From contig DLGQ01000045.1 of the NCBI GenBank assembly GCA_002482775.1, forward strand, positions 8,758-72,757: 64,000 nt of DNA. The letters run 5' to 3'. The notes under the pieces are model-generated. The model did not search any database. It was not told the origin of the DNA and saw only the letters and a program-made list of their open reading frames with translations. This document shows, in pieces, positions 26,479 to 35,940 of this stretch; the first letter of the stretch is position 1, and each line of letters begins with the position of its first letter. The position numbers were made by a program, and so were the translations under genes. This DNA comes from Flavobacteriales bacterium UBA7690. GTDB lineage: Bacteria > Bacteroidota > Bacteroidia > Flavobacteriales_F > PHOS-HE28.

Positions 26479-27324
26479 TTAACTCCTGAGCATCAGGAAA
26501 GTACGTCCCAAGAAGTTCTTCAATTCCTTCCGATGGACGATCTTGTCCAAGAAGCCGTGTTCCAGCACGAATTCGCTGGTCTGGAAGCCTTCGGGCAGGT
26601 CGCGGCCGATGGTCTCGCGCACCACGCGTGGGCCTGCGAAAGCAACGAGGGCTTTGGGTTCGGCGATATTCAGGTCGCCAAGCATGGCGAAACTGGCGGT
26701 AACGCCACCGGTAGTGGGGTCGGTGACCACGCTGATGTAGGGCAGTTTCTTTTTGGCGAGCAGGCTGAGCTTGGCACTGGTCTTGGCCATTTGCATCAGG
26801 CTGAAGCCAGCCTCCATCATGCGCGCACCACCACTTTTGCTGATGATGACCAGCGGGCACTTGCGTTTCATGGCTTGGTCTGCGGCCATGGCGATCTTCT
26901 CGCCCATCACACTGCCCATGCTGCCACCGATGAAGCGGAAATCCATGCATGCGATCACCACATGGCTCTTGTCCAGTTTGCCTTCTGCCACGCGCATGGC
27001 ATCGTTCAGGCCGGTGTCCTTCCGCGTTTTGGTCAGGCGGTCGGTGTACTTCTTGGTATCCTCGAAGTTCAAGGGGTCGCCGGCGATCAGGTCTGCGGCG
27101 ATCTCGGTGAACTTGTGATCATCGAACAGGATGGCGAAGTACTCTTCACTGCCGATCTTCTCGTGGTGATCGCACTTCACGCACACCCAGAGGTTGTTCT
27201 CATGATCCTCGGAGGTCATGATCTCGTCGCACTCGGGGCACTTGTACCAAAGGCCTTCGGGTGTTTCCTTCTTCTCCTCCGTACTGGTGGTGATGCCTTC
27301 TTTGACGCGTGTGAACCAGCCCAT
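26479..27324 (-). CDS. accD: Acetyl-CoA carboxylase carboxyltransferase subunit beta
   Basis: AccD, with AccA, transfers carboxyl from biotin to acetyl-CoA to make malonyl-CoA for fatty acid synthesis. I start at ATG 27324 (MGWFTRVKEGI), the usual family start; the frame is open further upstream without family similarity. The 281 residues show the N-terminal C4 zinc ribbon (CPECDEI ... CVKCDHH), then the crotonase-fold carboxyltransferase core (GSMGSVMGEKIAMAADQA, SGGARMMEAGFSLMQMAK, TDPTTGGVTASFAMLGD and AGPRVVRETI). It lies alone between rpsO and the aldolase gene, apart from accA. Confidence 0.96.
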   Translation of the reverse strand: MGWFTRVKEGITTSTEEKKETPEGLWYKCPECDEIMTSEDHENNLWVCVKCDHHEKIGSEEYFAILFDDHKFTEIAADLIAGDPLNFEDTKKYTDRLTKTRKDTGLNDAMRVAEGKLDKSHVVIACMDFRFIGGSMGSVMGEKIAMAADQAMKRKCPLVIISKSGGARMMEAGFSLMQMAKTSAKLSLLAKKKLPYISVVTDPTTGGVTASFAMLGDLNIAEPKALVAFAGPRVVRETIGRDLPEGFQTSEFVLEHGFLDKIVHRKELKNFLGRTFLMLRS

Positions 27325-27374
27325 GGATGATCGTTCTGTAAGACGAAGGTGGTGAATTGCAGTGTCAAGTTCAC

Positions 27375-27412
27375 AAGCGGCGATCGGCGAGTGGGCTTGC
27401 CGCTCGCCGCTT
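27375..27412 (-). terminator. Hairpin between aldolase and accD genes
   Basis: AAGCGGCGA (27375-27383) pairs exactly with TCGCCGCTT (27404-27412), and an overlapping inner pairing CGGCGAG/CTCGCCG is also possible. It lies about 20 bases after the aldolase stop on the minus strand, where a terminator is expected. No strong T run follows. Confidence 0.65.
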
Positions 27413-27430
27413 ACCACGAATGAATTTCAA

Positions 27431-28501
27431 TCAGGCTACTGTGATGCCCTTATCCAGGTAAACGTCCTGGATCGCGTTGAGCAAAGCGATACCCTCGTTC
27501 ACCGGGCGCTGGAAAGCTTTGCGACCGCTGATCAACCCTTGGCCACCGGCGCGTTTGTTGATCACCGCTGTACGCACGGCTTCGGCCATGTCGCTGGCAC
27601 CGCTGCTGGCACCACCGCTGTTGATCAGGCCGATGCGGCCCATGTAGCAGTTGGCCACTTGCCAGCGGCACAGATCGATCGGGTGGTCGGTGGTGAGTTC
27701 GCTGTAGACCTTCGGATGTGTTTTGCCGTAGCCTTTCAGCGCGTTGTAGCCACCGTTGGTCTCCGGCAATTTCTGCTTGATGATGTCTGCCTGGATGGTA
27801 ACGCCGAGGTGGTTGGCTTGGCCCGTGAGGTCGGTGGAGGTGTGGTAGTCCTTGCCGTCCACTTTGAAACCGTTGTTGCGGATGTAGCACCACAGGATGG
27901 TGGCCATGCCCAGCTCGTGCGCATGTTGGAACGCATCGGCGATCTCGGTGATCTGGCGGGTGCTTTCTTCACTACCGAAATAGATGGTCGCACCCACGGC
28001 AACGGCGCCCATATCCCATGCATCCTTCACGTTGCCGAAGAGCACCTGATCGAACTTGTTCGGCAGGGTCATCAGTTCGTTGTGGTTGATCTTAACGATG
28101 AACGGGATCTTGTGTGCGTACTTCCGCGCCACGCTTCCCAGAACGCCGTACGTGCTGGCCACCGCGTTGCAGCCGCCTTCCAGCGCGAGTTTCACGATGT
28201 TCTCACCGTCGAAGTAGATCGGGTTGGGGGCGAAGCTGGCTGCACCGCTGTGCTCGATCCCTTGATCAACCGGCAAGATGCTCATGTAGCCCGTGTTCGC
28301 CAAACGACCATTGCCGTATAGCGCTTGGATGCTGCGCATCACTTGCGGGGTACGGTTGCTGTGCGCGAAGCTGCGGTCCACGAAATCCGGTCCGGGCAGG
28401 TGTATCATCGACTTGTCGATGGTCTTGCACTGGTGATCGAGCAGGCTGGCTGCATCGTTGCCGAGGAGTTCGTCGAGCTTGCCGGTCTTCAAGGTCTGCA
28501 T
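27431..28501 (-). CDS. fbaB: Class I fructose-bisphosphate aldolase (DhnA type)
   Basis: This enzyme splits fructose 1,6-bisphosphate into two triose phosphates, or joins them in gluconeogenesis, by way of a lysine Schiff base. The 356-residue protein matches the DhnA/FbaB group, which is unrelated in detail to animal class I aldolases. Marks include YMSILPVDQGIEHSGA near residue 73, PFIVKINHNELM, KDAWDMGAVAVGATIYFGS, and NSGGASSGASDMAEAVRTAV with the phosphate-binding SGG. The length is slightly above the E. coli FbaB size. Together with pfkA in the same window it covers two consecutive glycolytic steps, though the genes are not adjacent. Confidence 0.93.
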   Translation of the reverse strand: MQTLKTGKLDELLGNDAASLLDHQCKTIDKSMIHLPGPDFVDRSFAHSNRTPQVMRSIQALYGNGRLANTGYMSILPVDQGIEHSGAASFAPNPIYFDGENIVKLALEGGCNAVASTYGVLGSVARKYAHKIPFIVKINHNELMTLPNKFDQVLFGNVKDAWDMGAVAVGATIYFGSEESTRQITEIADAFQHAHELGMATILWCYIRNNGFKVDGKDYHTSTDLTGQANHLGVTIQADIIKQKLPETNGGYNALKGYGKTHPKVYSELTTDHPIDLCRWQVANCYMGRIGLINSGGASSGASDMAEAVRTAVINKRAGGQGLISGRKAFQRPVNEGIALLNAIQDVYLDKGITVA

Positions 28502-28599
28502 GGGTGTTTCGCGTTAAGCGGCGGCAAAGGTAAGTATGGGTATGGCGCGAGGGCAACCAAGGCGGCTCAAAGGAGCAAGGTCACGGTCCTACGCCTGCC

Positions 28600-31125
28600 C
28601 TAGAACGGATAGCCGATCCCCAGGTTGAAGTTGAATTGGGTACGGTAATTCACCAGCACGCCCAACGCGGCCTGCTCGGCTTCATACCGTTCCTTGGGCT
28701 GAAAGAGCCAGCGTTCACCAACAGGTAGGGAGGGGTCTTTCGTCTGCATGCCCAGATCGAATCGCACGATGAAGAACTCGAAGTTCAAGCGCGCACCAAC
28801 CCCGGTGCCTACGGCGAGTTCGCTCAGGAAATCCTGTACCTCGAATTCCGCGCCCGGCCTGCGTGGATCCTTGCGTCGGTTCCAGATGTTGCCCACATCG
28901 GTGAAGAGCGCACCTTCGAGGTAGCCGATCAGTTTGAAGCGGTATTCGAAGTTCGCTTCGATGCGGATCTCGCCGATGCGGTCATAAGCGAGCAGCGGTG
29001 CCGTGTATGAACCGGGGCCCAAGGACCGGGCACGCCAGGCGCGCATGCCGTTGGCACCACCACCGAAGAAGCTCGATTCGAACGGCAATACTTCCAGGTT
29101 CTTCAGCGGTATGCCGATCCCCGCGGCGACCCGGAAAGCCAAACTGCTACGGTCGTGGATCATCCGGTTTATCCGGAAGTCATGGTCCATTTTCACATAT
29201 TCCGAGTAGCGTACACCGAAGAGGGTGCGGTAGTCGCGTCCGGTGAGGGTATCCACCAGCTGCACGGCGTTCTTCTGGAAGATGTCCTGCACGCCGCGCA
29301 CCACGGTACCTGCGAGTTCACCGGTGCTGCGCAGGTAGTACACGTTGCGTCTGAACTTCGTCCCTTGCGTGTTCCACGTGAATGTGGCGCGTGGGATGTT
29401 CACGATCAAGTGGCTTGTATAGCTGTTGGTGAAGACCGGGTCGTTGGTGCGGATCAAGAAGTCTTCGAACTCCGGGCTCTTGGAAGGGATCTTGATCACG
29501 TTGAGGTCCGCCACATAGAACCCCCACGTTTTGGTCGCGGTCTCGTTCCATTCGAACCCGACGCCACCCTTCACCAAGGTGCGCGTGAAATCCGGCCTGC
29601 GCTGGTAATTGAATAGTGTATTGACCAGCAGCCGCGATCCACTGGATTTGCTGAAGAGTCCCGTGAACGGCCGAGGGAACCCCATGGTGATCTCCGGGCC
29701 GATGCTGATGGTATTGAAGAAGGTGTTCTTGTTCAGCACTTGGTCCACCTGGCCGTCATTGCCGTTCCGGGTGAAGCTTTGCTGTGCTTCCAGACCGACG
29801 TTCATCTGGGCTTGGATGAACCCGAGGGACTTGAACACGTTGCGGTGCCTGTAACCAACGCTCAACGTGGTGCCGAAGAAGCCACCCCTGTTGGTGGCAT
29901 AGACCTCGGAGGTCATGGTCTGTGGCTTTCCGGGCAACAATCCGATCCGCGCGTTGGCCACCCCGAGCTTCCCCACACCGCTGGTGTCGTAGCTCACCTC
30001 CACGCGGTCGAACACGCGCAGGCCGGAGAGGCGGCGGTAGGTCTTGTCGCCCTGGCTTTGCTGGAAACGGCTGTCCGGTTGCAGGAAAATGGAACCCACC
30101 AAGGCCCGCGGGTGGTACATCAGGGGGCCCCGGTGTATGATGCTGTAACCGGCATGCTCGGTGGTATCCATCTCACCCAGCGACACAGGCCCACCGGAAA
30201 CGATGGTGACTTCACCGATGGTGTAGATGGTGCCTTCTGCCGTGCCCTTCAATCCGCGCCCGCTCTTGGCGTAGGGGCGTTCCATCCGTAGCACGAGATC
30301 CACTTGGTGGCCACCCACTGCGGTGTCTGCCTTGTACTGGATCAGGTCGCGGACGAAGAAGAGGTAGCCCACCTCCTTCAGCTGTTCGGTGATGCGTGTC
30401 CGTTCGGCATCGAGCACATCGGCATCGTACCGGTCGCCGGACTTCAACAGGCTTTGGTTCCAGCCCGAACGCACATGGTAATGGATCGTGGAATCGTCCA
30501 CCGTGAAGGTGATGTTGCGCAAGCGGTAGGTAGGGCCGGGCGTAACACGGTATTCCACCTCCACCTTGGGTTGGCGGTATGGCCTGCCACGCTTGTTGCC
30601 GAAGATCCGGCGGTGGGCATGGTAGGTGGTATCCGATGCCGTTGCTTGGAACCAGCCCTCCTTGTGCATGTACATCCGGATCTGGTCCGTGGACCTGCGC
30701 GTAAGGCTGGTGTCCAACACCACGGGCGGCTCACCGGTGCGTTCGCGTGTGCTGCGGTCGCAAGTGCGCTCCCGTTTTCCTTCCTTCACCCGCTCCACGT
30801 TGCGCTGCACACAAAGGCTGTCTTTGCGCACGCGTTCCCGGTGAAGCCTCTGTTGGTCGCTCAGGTTGTAGATGCCGAGGTAGATGGGGACTCCCAGGAT
30901 GCGTTTGTTGGGCTTCTGCTTGATGATGGAGGCCACATCGGCGGGGTCAGCGCTCGCTTCGGAGAACACCACGCGGTTCCGTTTCAGCAGGTATTGCCCG
31001 TCTGCAACACGCCTGGTGGGGTCGCAGCCGCACAGCAGCAGCACCAGCAGTGTGGAGAGGATATGGTGTTGGCGAAGCCGCAAGCAGAACGGATGACTGC
31101 CTATTTTGCGGGCGTGCCGCCGCAT
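28600..31125 (-). CDS. tamL: TamL-type BamA/TamA-family outer-membrane lipoprotein
   Basis: TamL is the Bacteroidota counterpart of TamA, an Omp85 barrel that works with TamB in building the outer membrane. I start at ATG 31125, which gives a lipoprotein signal ending LLVLLLCGC. The 841-residue product has an N-terminal region opening with the family-typical VADGQYLLKRNRVVF. POTRA-like segments follow (VEVEYRVTPGPTYRLRNI, GTIYTIGEVTI). The C-terminal half is an Omp85 barrel with PFESSFFGGGANGMRAWRAR, the conserved (V/I)RG(F/Y)-type lid motif region, and it ends in YPF, as barrels do. tamB is not next to it in this window. It is divergent from the RNA methyltransferase gene with only 27 bases between the starts. 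Confidence 0.9.
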   Translation of the reverse strand: MRRHARKIGSHPFCLRLRQHHILSTLLVLLLCGCDPTRRVADGQYLLKRNRVVFSEASADPADVASIIKQKPNKRILGVPIYLGIYNLSDQQRLHRERVRKDSLCVQRNVERVKEGKRERTCDRSTRERTGEPPVVLDTSLTRRSTDQIRMYMHKEGWFQATASDTTYHAHRRIFGNKRGRPYRQPKVEVEYRVTPGPTYRLRNITFTVDDSTIHYHVRSGWNQSLLKSGDRYDADVLDAERTRITEQLKEVGYLFFVRDLIQYKADTAVGGHQVDLVLRMERPYAKSGRGLKGTAEGTIYTIGEVTIVSGGPVSLGEMDTTEHAGYSIIHRGPLMYHPRALVGSIFLQPDSRFQQSQGDKTYRRLSGLRVFDRVEVSYDTSGVGKLGVANARIGLLPGKPQTMTSEVYATNRGGFFGTTLSVGYRHRNVFKSLGFIQAQMNVGLEAQQSFTRNGNDGQVDQVLNKNTFFNTISIGPEITMGFPRPFTGLFSKSSGSRLLVNTLFNYQRRPDFTRTLVKGGVGFEWNETATKTWGFYVADLNVIKIPSKSPEFEDFLIRTNDPVFTNSYTSHLIVNIPRATFTWNTQGTKFRRNVYYLRSTGELAGTVVRGVQDIFQKNAVQLVDTLTGRDYRTLFGVRYSEYVKMDHDFRINRMIHDRSSLAFRVAAGIGIPLKNLEVLPFESSFFGGGANGMRAWRARSLGPGSYTAPLLAYDRIGEIRIEANFEYRFKLIGYLEGALFTDVGNIWNRRKDPRRPGAEFEVQDFLSELAVGTGVGARLNFEFFIVRFDLGMQTKDPSLPVGERWLFQPKERYEAEQAALGVLVNYRTQFNFNLGIGYPF

Positions 31126-31152
31126 CGGCAGCGCCAAATATACCCTCGGCCT

Positions 31153-31896
31153 GTGAGCACCAAAGCCTTGTTGAAGCATGCCCGGTCGTTACAGCAAAAG
31201 AAGTTCCGGGATGAGAGCGGGGAGTTCCTTGTTCAAGGGCCCAAGGTGGTAGGGGAGTTGCTGGCGAGCGGCTGGCCGGTCACCGCCTTGCTGGCGTCTG
31301 CGGCCGTGGCAGCGCGAGCACAGTTCGCCAAAGCCGATGTGGTGCCGGAACATGAGCTTGAGCGGATCGGTACCTTGGAGAGCGGGAACGAGCTGATCGC
31401 CATCGCGCGCAAACCGGAATTGCCGGGGATCACGGACCTCGAGCAGGATGAGCTCTTGCTGGCACTGGACGGCATCACCGATCCGGGGAACCTGGGTACC
31501 GTACTACGCATCGCGGATTGGTTCGGTATCCGGCGTGTCTGGTGCAGCGCAGGAAGTGTGGATCCGTACAACCCCAAATGCGTGCAAGCCAGCATGGGCG
31601 CGATCTTCCGTGTTGAAGTGCAGCACCTTGAACTTTCGGCGATCCTTGCCCGGCAGCAAAAGGCGGGTGCTGTCATCTACATGGCCAGCATGGAAGGCGG
31701 GTCGGTATTCGCGGAGCACCTCGCGCCAAAGGCGGTCCTGGTCATGGGCAGCGAATCCCACGGTATCTCACCGGAGGTGCGGAAGCTGAAAGGAACCTTG
31801 ATCAGTATTCCCGGCAAAGGCGGGTCAGAATCGCTCAACGTGGCGATGGCCACTTCGGCCCTGTGCATGGAGTTCGCTCGTCAGCGGAATTTGTAG
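31153..31896 (+). CDS. TrmH/SpoU-family RNA methyltransferase
   Basis: The product is a SPOUT-class RNA 2'-O-methyltransferase of 247 residues. I use GTG 31153 (MSTKALLKHARSLQQKKFRDE), because the frame further upstream is the complement of tamL and is not protein-like. Residues 1-75 are the substrate-binding L30-like domain (FLVQGPKVVGELL). The SPOUT domain shows motif 1 (DGITDPGNLGTVLRIADWFGI), motif 2 (LVMGSESHGIS) and motif 3 (ISIPGKGGSESLNVAMATS), which form the SAM-binding knot. The exact target, rRNA or tRNA, cannot be told. The last 16 bases overlap the end of the convergent FAD-dehydrogenase gene. Confidence 0.92.
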   Translation: MSTKALLKHARSLQQKKFRDESGEFLVQGPKVVGELLASGWPVTALLASAAVAARAQFAKADVVPEHELERIGTLESGNELIAIARKPELPGITDLEQDELLLALDGITDPGNLGTVLRIADWFGIRRVWCSAGSVDPYNPKCVQASMGAIFRVEVQHLELSAILARQQKAGAVIYMASMEGGSVFAEHLAPKAVLVMGSESHGISPEVRKLKGTLISIPGKGGSESLNVAMATSALCMEFARQRNL

Positions 31897-33443
31897 CTCA
31901 CGGCGATCATGTCCGCCACGCGCTGTCCGTCCATGGCCGCGCTAACGATGCCGCCGGCGTACCCGGCACCTTCGCCGCAGGGGTAAAGGCCGCCCACCTC
32001 CACATGCTCCAACGTCTCACGATCGCGTGGGATGCGCACCGGTGAGCTCGTACGCGATTCCACAGCCACCACGACGGCTTCGTTGGTCCTGTACCCACGG
32101 ATCTTCTTGCCGAAAGCGGCCATGCCTTCGCGCAGACGCAAGCCTACTTCGGGTGGCAGTAATTCATCCACACGGAACGGAACGATCCCCGGCGGATAAC
32201 TGCATTCCGGTAGGTCCAACGAGTTACGCCCTTGGATGAAGTCTTCCATCCGTTGAGCAGGCGCTGTCTGCCGCTGGCCACCTGCTTTCCACGCCGCATG
32301 TTCGATGCCACGCTGGTAGTGCATGCTTGCCAGTTCAGGATCTTCTCCCGTGGTGTGGTGCGCCAGTTCCTTCGCGGAAAGTCCCACCACCATGCCGGAG
32401 TTGGCGAACGGGTTGTTGCGTTTGCTGGGGCTCCAGCCGTTGGTCACGATCTCGTCGTTCGCGGTGGCACAAGGCGCGATGATGCCGCCCGGGCACATGC
32501 AGAACGAATACACACCGAGGCCGTTCACCTGTTGCACCACGCTGTAACTCGCCGGTGGTAGGTATGGGTCGCGCACATCGCAGTGGTACATCGCTGCATC
32601 GATGATGGCCTGCGGATGTTCGATACGGACGCCCAGCGCGAAGTCCTTGCGTTCAATACGGATGCCTTTCGCGTGCAGCAGTTGGAAAATGTCGCGCGCC
32701 GAATGGCCCGTAGCGAGCACAACGGCATCAGCTTCGAACACGCGATCATCCGAGGTGCGTACACCACGCATGCGACCACCTTCAACCAACAGATCGGTAA
32801 CTCGACTATTGAAATGCACTTCTCCACCGGCAGCGATGATCGCTTCGCGCATGGCCGTGATGATGTGCGGCAGCTTATTGGTCCCGATGTGCGGATGTGC
32901 ATCCACAAGGATGTCCTCGGAGGCACCGAAGGCCACCAGCGTACGTAGGACGGCTTCCACATCGCCACGTTTGTGGCTGCGCGTGTAGAGCTTGCCATCG
33001 CTGTACGTACCTGCGCCGCCTTCGCCGAAACAGTAATTGCTGTCGGCATCCACGATATGCTGCTTGTTGATGGCGGCCAGATCGCGGCGGCGTGCCCGCA
33101 CATCTTTCCCACGTTCCAAGAGGACGGGTCTAATCCCATGTTCGATGCAACGAAGCGCATTGAAGAGCCCGGCCGGTCCGCAACCCACGATGATCACCGG
33201 TCGGTTACCATGAACAGCAGGGAGCGGTTCTGCTGGAGGTGCCTCGCTGATCGCTTCATCCATCACTTGCACCCGCATGCGGATGAGGGGATGTTTACTG
33301 CGTGCATCAATGGAACGCTTCAGCACCTTGGATGTGTGCACGGTTCCCAAGGGCATGGCGGCAGCTTCGGCAGCAGCTTCCCGCACGAGCACCGGATCAA
33401 CGGCGTCGCGTGGGGATAACGCGATGTCCACCACCCGTTCCAT
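31881..33443 (-). CDS. FAD-dependent dehydrogenase (COG2509 type)
   Basis: The 520-residue protein has a short N-terminal domain (about 1-80) and then an FAD-binding Rossmann motif VIIVGCGPAGLFNALRC. Further marks are YCFGEGGAGTYSDGKLYTR, VLATGHSARDIF and a C-terminal FAD block GLYPCGEGAGYAGGIVSAAMDG. This is the pattern of the widely conserved but poorly characterised COG2509 dehydrogenases, cytosolic flavoproteins of about this length. The substrate is unknown. It starts 3 bases after the porT stop and is almost certainly on the same transcript. Its 3' end overlaps the RNA methyltransferase gene by 16 bases. Confidence 0.9.
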   Translation of the reverse strand: MERVVDIALSPRDAVDPVLVREAAAEAAAMPLGTVHTSKVLKRSIDARSKHPLIRMRVQVMDEAISEAPPAEPLPAVHGNRPVIIVGCGPAGLFNALRCIEHGIRPVLLERGKDVRARRRDLAAINKQHIVDADSNYCFGEGGAGTYSDGKLYTRSHKRGDVEAVLRTLVAFGASEDILVDAHPHIGTNKLPHIITAMREAIIAAGGEVHFNSRVTDLLVEGGRMRGVRTSDDRVFEADAVVLATGHSARDIFQLLHAKGIRIERKDFALGVRIEHPQAIIDAAMYHCDVRDPYLPPASYSVVQQVNGLGVYSFCMCPGGIIAPCATANDEIVTNGWSPSKRNNPFANSGMVVGLSAKELAHHTTGEDPELASMHYQRGIEHAAWKAGGQRQTAPAQRMEDFIQGRNSLDLPECSYPPGIVPFRVDELLPPEVGLRLREGMAAFGKKIRGYRTNEAVVVAVESRTSSPVRIPRDRETLEHVEVGGLYPCGEGAGYAGGIVSAAMDGQRVADMIAVSYKFR

Positions 33444-33446
33444 CGG

Positions 33447-34175
33447 CTAACCTTCGAAGGTGAAGGTGAGCACCCAGGTCTTCGAGCGTAGGCTCTCTAT
33501 GGGGACACTGAAACGTGTTCCGTCATCGACCAGCAAGTTGGGTATGCCGAACGAGGCTTTCAATTCCATGCCGAACTTGAAATAGGTGAGGAACATGTCC
33601 ATGCCACCGCCGATCTCAGCTGCATAGTCGTTGCGCGCCAACTTCACCACCACCTCATCATCCAGCGAATTGTTCACGTCCTTCTGGCTGGCCATGTCGA
33701 TGCAGTACTTGCCGCCACCGATCAGGTACACTGCGAAATTGTTGATGCGTGCGCTTCGGTATTTCACCAGCAGCGGGAATTCGAGGTAGGTGCTTTCTAC
33801 CGGTTTCAGGAAGAACTTGGAGCTTCCGTCCGGCTCCCGGAATTCGTATTGAAGGATGCGTTCTTGGAAGGACAAGGTGGGCAGGAACCGGAAGCTCACG
33901 TACGGGTTCACGTTCAGCGATGCCACGATGCCGAGGTTGAAGCCCGGTTGTTTCTGGTGTTGAAGCACGAGCAACGAATCGCGGAACGGCGACTGCGGAT
34001 CCAGCTTCATTTGGAAATCGCTGGTGTTGTAGCTCAGGAGGAAGCCGAAGTGGAGCCGATGCAGATCGAAGTTGGGCAGGTTCTCCACCTTGATGCCTTT
34101 CTGGGCACTGGCCACCTGTGCGGTGGATCCGACGAAGCATAAGGCGATGAGGTGGGAGAGCAGACGGGCACGCAT
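33447..34175 (-). CDS. porT: PorT, type IX secretion system beta-barrel protein
   Basis: PorT is an outer-membrane-associated component needed for T9SS export and gliding in Bacteroidota. The 242-residue product has a signal peptide (ending VASAQ). The family start of the mature protein is NLPNFDLHRLHFGFLLSYNTSDF. Strands such as FNLGIVASLNVNPYVSFRFLPTLSFQERIL, cited here only as landmarks in order, are followed by LEFPLLVKYRS, FAVYLIGGGKYCIDMASQ, and the C-terminal WVLTFTFEG. Position directly after ubiE is the usual flavobacterial arrangement and strengthens the call. It explains how the seven cargo proteins in this window could be exported, with the rest of the machinery elsewhere. Confidence 0.93.
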   Translation of the reverse strand: MRARLLSHLIALCFVGSTAQVASAQKGIKVENLPNFDLHRLHFGFLLSYNTSDFQMKLDPQSPFRDSLLVLQHQKQPGFNLGIVASLNVNPYVSFRFLPTLSFQERILQYEFREPDGSSKFFLKPVESTYLEFPLLVKYRSARINNFAVYLIGGGKYCIDMASQKDVNNSLDDEVVVKLARNDYAAEIGGGMDMFLTYFKFGMELKASFGIPNLLVDDGTRFSVPIESLRSKTWVLTFTFEG

Positions 34176-34228
34176 CGATGGTGGGAACGAAAGTAACGAC
34201 GGATCGTTGTGTGCCTTGGCCGCAAGCC

Positions 34229-34945
34229 TTACTTGTGGGCGGTGTACAACGTAGCGATGCCGCCGGTAAGCGATCGTGCTTGGGGGCTCTTTCCACCTGC
34301 GGCGGTGAGCAGCCCAAGGAATTCCGTGCCCTGCGGGAAGGCATCCACGCTTTTCGGGAGGTAGGTGTATGCCGCGGCATCCTTGCTCACCATGCGGCCG
34401 ATGAAGGGCATCACGTGGTGGAAGTAGAAGCGGAACAACTGCTTCATGGGGGCGCGTTGCGGCTTGGAGAATTCCAGGATGAAGAGCCGACCACCGGGTT
34501 TCAATACGCGCAGCATTTCGCGTAGGCCTTTGGAGAGGTCCTCGAAGTTGCGCACCCCGAATGCCACTGTCACCGCCTCGAACGTCGCATCAGCGAATGG
34601 CAGGGCGGTGGAATCAGCCTGTTGCAGGGTGATGCGTTGCGAAAGCCCGCGTTGCTCCACCTTGGTGCGGCCGTGCTTCAACATGCCTTCCGAAATATCG
34701 ATGCCTGTGATCCTTTCGGCCTTTGTCGCCGCCATGATCGCAAGGTCCGCAGTGCCGGTAGCCACATCCAGCAAGCGTTCCACGGGCTTCTCACCCACCA
34801 TTCGGATCACTTTACGGCGCCATCCCTGATCGATGCCCAATGAGAAGAGCCGGTTCAGCAGGTCGTACTTCGGGCTTATCGCATCGAACATCTGCTCCAC
34901 CTGTTCGCGCTTGGAGCCATCGGAAGAGTAGGGGGTCACGGTCAT
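34229..34945 (-). CDS. ubiE: Demethylmenaquinone methyltransferase (UbiE/MenG)
   Basis: The enzyme makes the last methylation in menaquinone synthesis, which is the quinone expected in Bacteroidota. The 238-residue protein shows the family start VEQMFDAISPKYDLLNRLFSLG, the SAM motif RLLDVATGTADLAI, VTVAFGVRNFEDLSKGLREM and KPGGRLFILEFSKP. Its ATG overlaps the stop of the upstream kinase gene (ATGA). It lies 53 bases upstream of porT. Confidence 0.96.
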   Translation of the reverse strand: MTVTPYSSDGSKREQVEQMFDAISPKYDLLNRLFSLGIDQGWRRKVIRMVGEKPVERLLDVATGTADLAIMAATKAERITGIDISEGMLKHGRTKVEQRGLSQRITLQQADSTALPFADATFEAVTVAFGVRNFEDLSKGLREMLRVLKPGGRLFILEFSKPQRAPMKQLFRFYFHHVMPFIGRMVSKDAAAYTYLPKSVDAFPQGTEFLGLLTAAGGKSPQARSLTGGIATLYTAHK

Positions 34946-35940
34946 GGCAGCAGATTCAGGCGCAACACTTCGCTGCGGAAACGTTCAATGTGGATGGGCG
35001 CTACACCCACCTCTTCGCAAACAAGGCCTCCTGCGAGGTTCGCTAACGAGGCGATGTGTGGCAAGGAAAGCCCTTGTGCCAGGGCGAGTGTCGCTACCGC
35101 GATCACGGTATCACCCGCGCCGCTCACATCCACGATCTTGCGTGGGTGCGCAGTTAGGTGATGCTCGTTGGATCCTTCATGGGCATACACACCGTGCTCG
35201 CTCAACGTCACCATGGTGGCGGCGTTGCCGAGTTGCTGTTCCAGGATCCGCACAGCTGCGCGCACGGAAGCGATATCCGCAGCCTGTACATCCACTTTCA
35301 ATCCTTCGCGCAATTCCTTCAGGTTCGGTTTGAACAGTGTAACACCGCGGTAGGCGAGGAAGTTCTTCAGTTTCGGATCCACCGCTACGGGTATACCCGC
35401 TTTGCGCGCCACGTTGATGATGGTCTCGATGGTGCGCTTGGTGAGCACGCCCTTGTTGTAATCCTCCAGCACGATGGCGGCAGGCTTGCGGTATTCGATC
35501 ACCTCGGACACGCGCTTCAAGAGGGCGTCCTCATCGGCCTGGGAGAGATCATCCGTTTCCTCTTCATCCACCCGTACCACATGCTGGTGTCCGCTGATCA
35601 CGCGTGTTTTCACCGTGGTGTGCCGTGTGGCGGAACGCACGAGACCTACGCTATCCAATGCGGAATCGAGGAAACACCGTGCGAGATCATCGCCCGCCTT
35701 GTCCTTGCCGATCGTGCTAACGACAACGGGAATGGCACCCAATGCGCGTAGGTTGAGCGCCACATTGGCCGCACCACCGAGGCGCGCACTGCGTTCGGTG
35801 ACATGCACGACAGGGACCGGCGCTTCCGGCGAAATGCGATCCACACGGCCCCAGAGATAGGCGTCCAGCATCACATCGCCCACCACCAGCACCGTGGTGT
35901 CCCATGCTTTTTGCAGGAACGTATCGATCGCTGTGCTCAT
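34942..35940 (-). CDS. PfkB-family sugar kinase of the HldE/RfaE1 type
   Basis: The 332-residue protein corresponds to the kinase domain of bifunctional HldE, which phosphorylates heptose 7-phosphate on the way to ADP-heptose; the nucleotidyltransferase half is absent. Visible motifs are VLVVGDVMLDAYLWGRVDRISPEAPVPV near the start (cited as a landmark), RLGGAANVALNLRALGA, AIVLEDYNKGVLT and the ATP/anion-hole motif DVSGAGDTVIA. Stand-alone kinases of this kind are common in Bacteroidota, with the adenylyltransferase encoded elsewhere. It overlaps both the upstream aminotransferase gene and the downstream ubiE by 4 bases (ATGA), so translation is coupled through the set. Confidence 0.9.
   Translation of the reverse strand: MSTAIDTFLQKAWDTTVLVVGDVMLDAYLWGRVDRISPEAPVPVVHVTERSARLGGAANVALNLRALGAIPVVVSTIGKDKAGDDLARCFLDSALDSVGLVRSATRHTTVKTRVISGHQHVVRVDEEETDDLSQADEDALLKRVSEVIEYRKPAAIVLEDYNKGVLTKRTIETIINVARKAGIPVAVDPKLKNFLAYRGVTLFKPNLKELREGLKVDVQAADIASVRAAVRILEQQLGNAATMVTLSEHGVYAHEGSNEHHLTAHPRKIVDVSGAGDTVIAVATLALAQGLSLPHIASLANLAGGLVCEEVGVAPIHIERFRSEVLRLNLLP

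Noticed and set aside
30304..31152. Long upstream extension of the RNA methyltransferase frame
   Set aside because: This part is the complement of tamL and is not protein-like; family similarity begins at GTG 31153.
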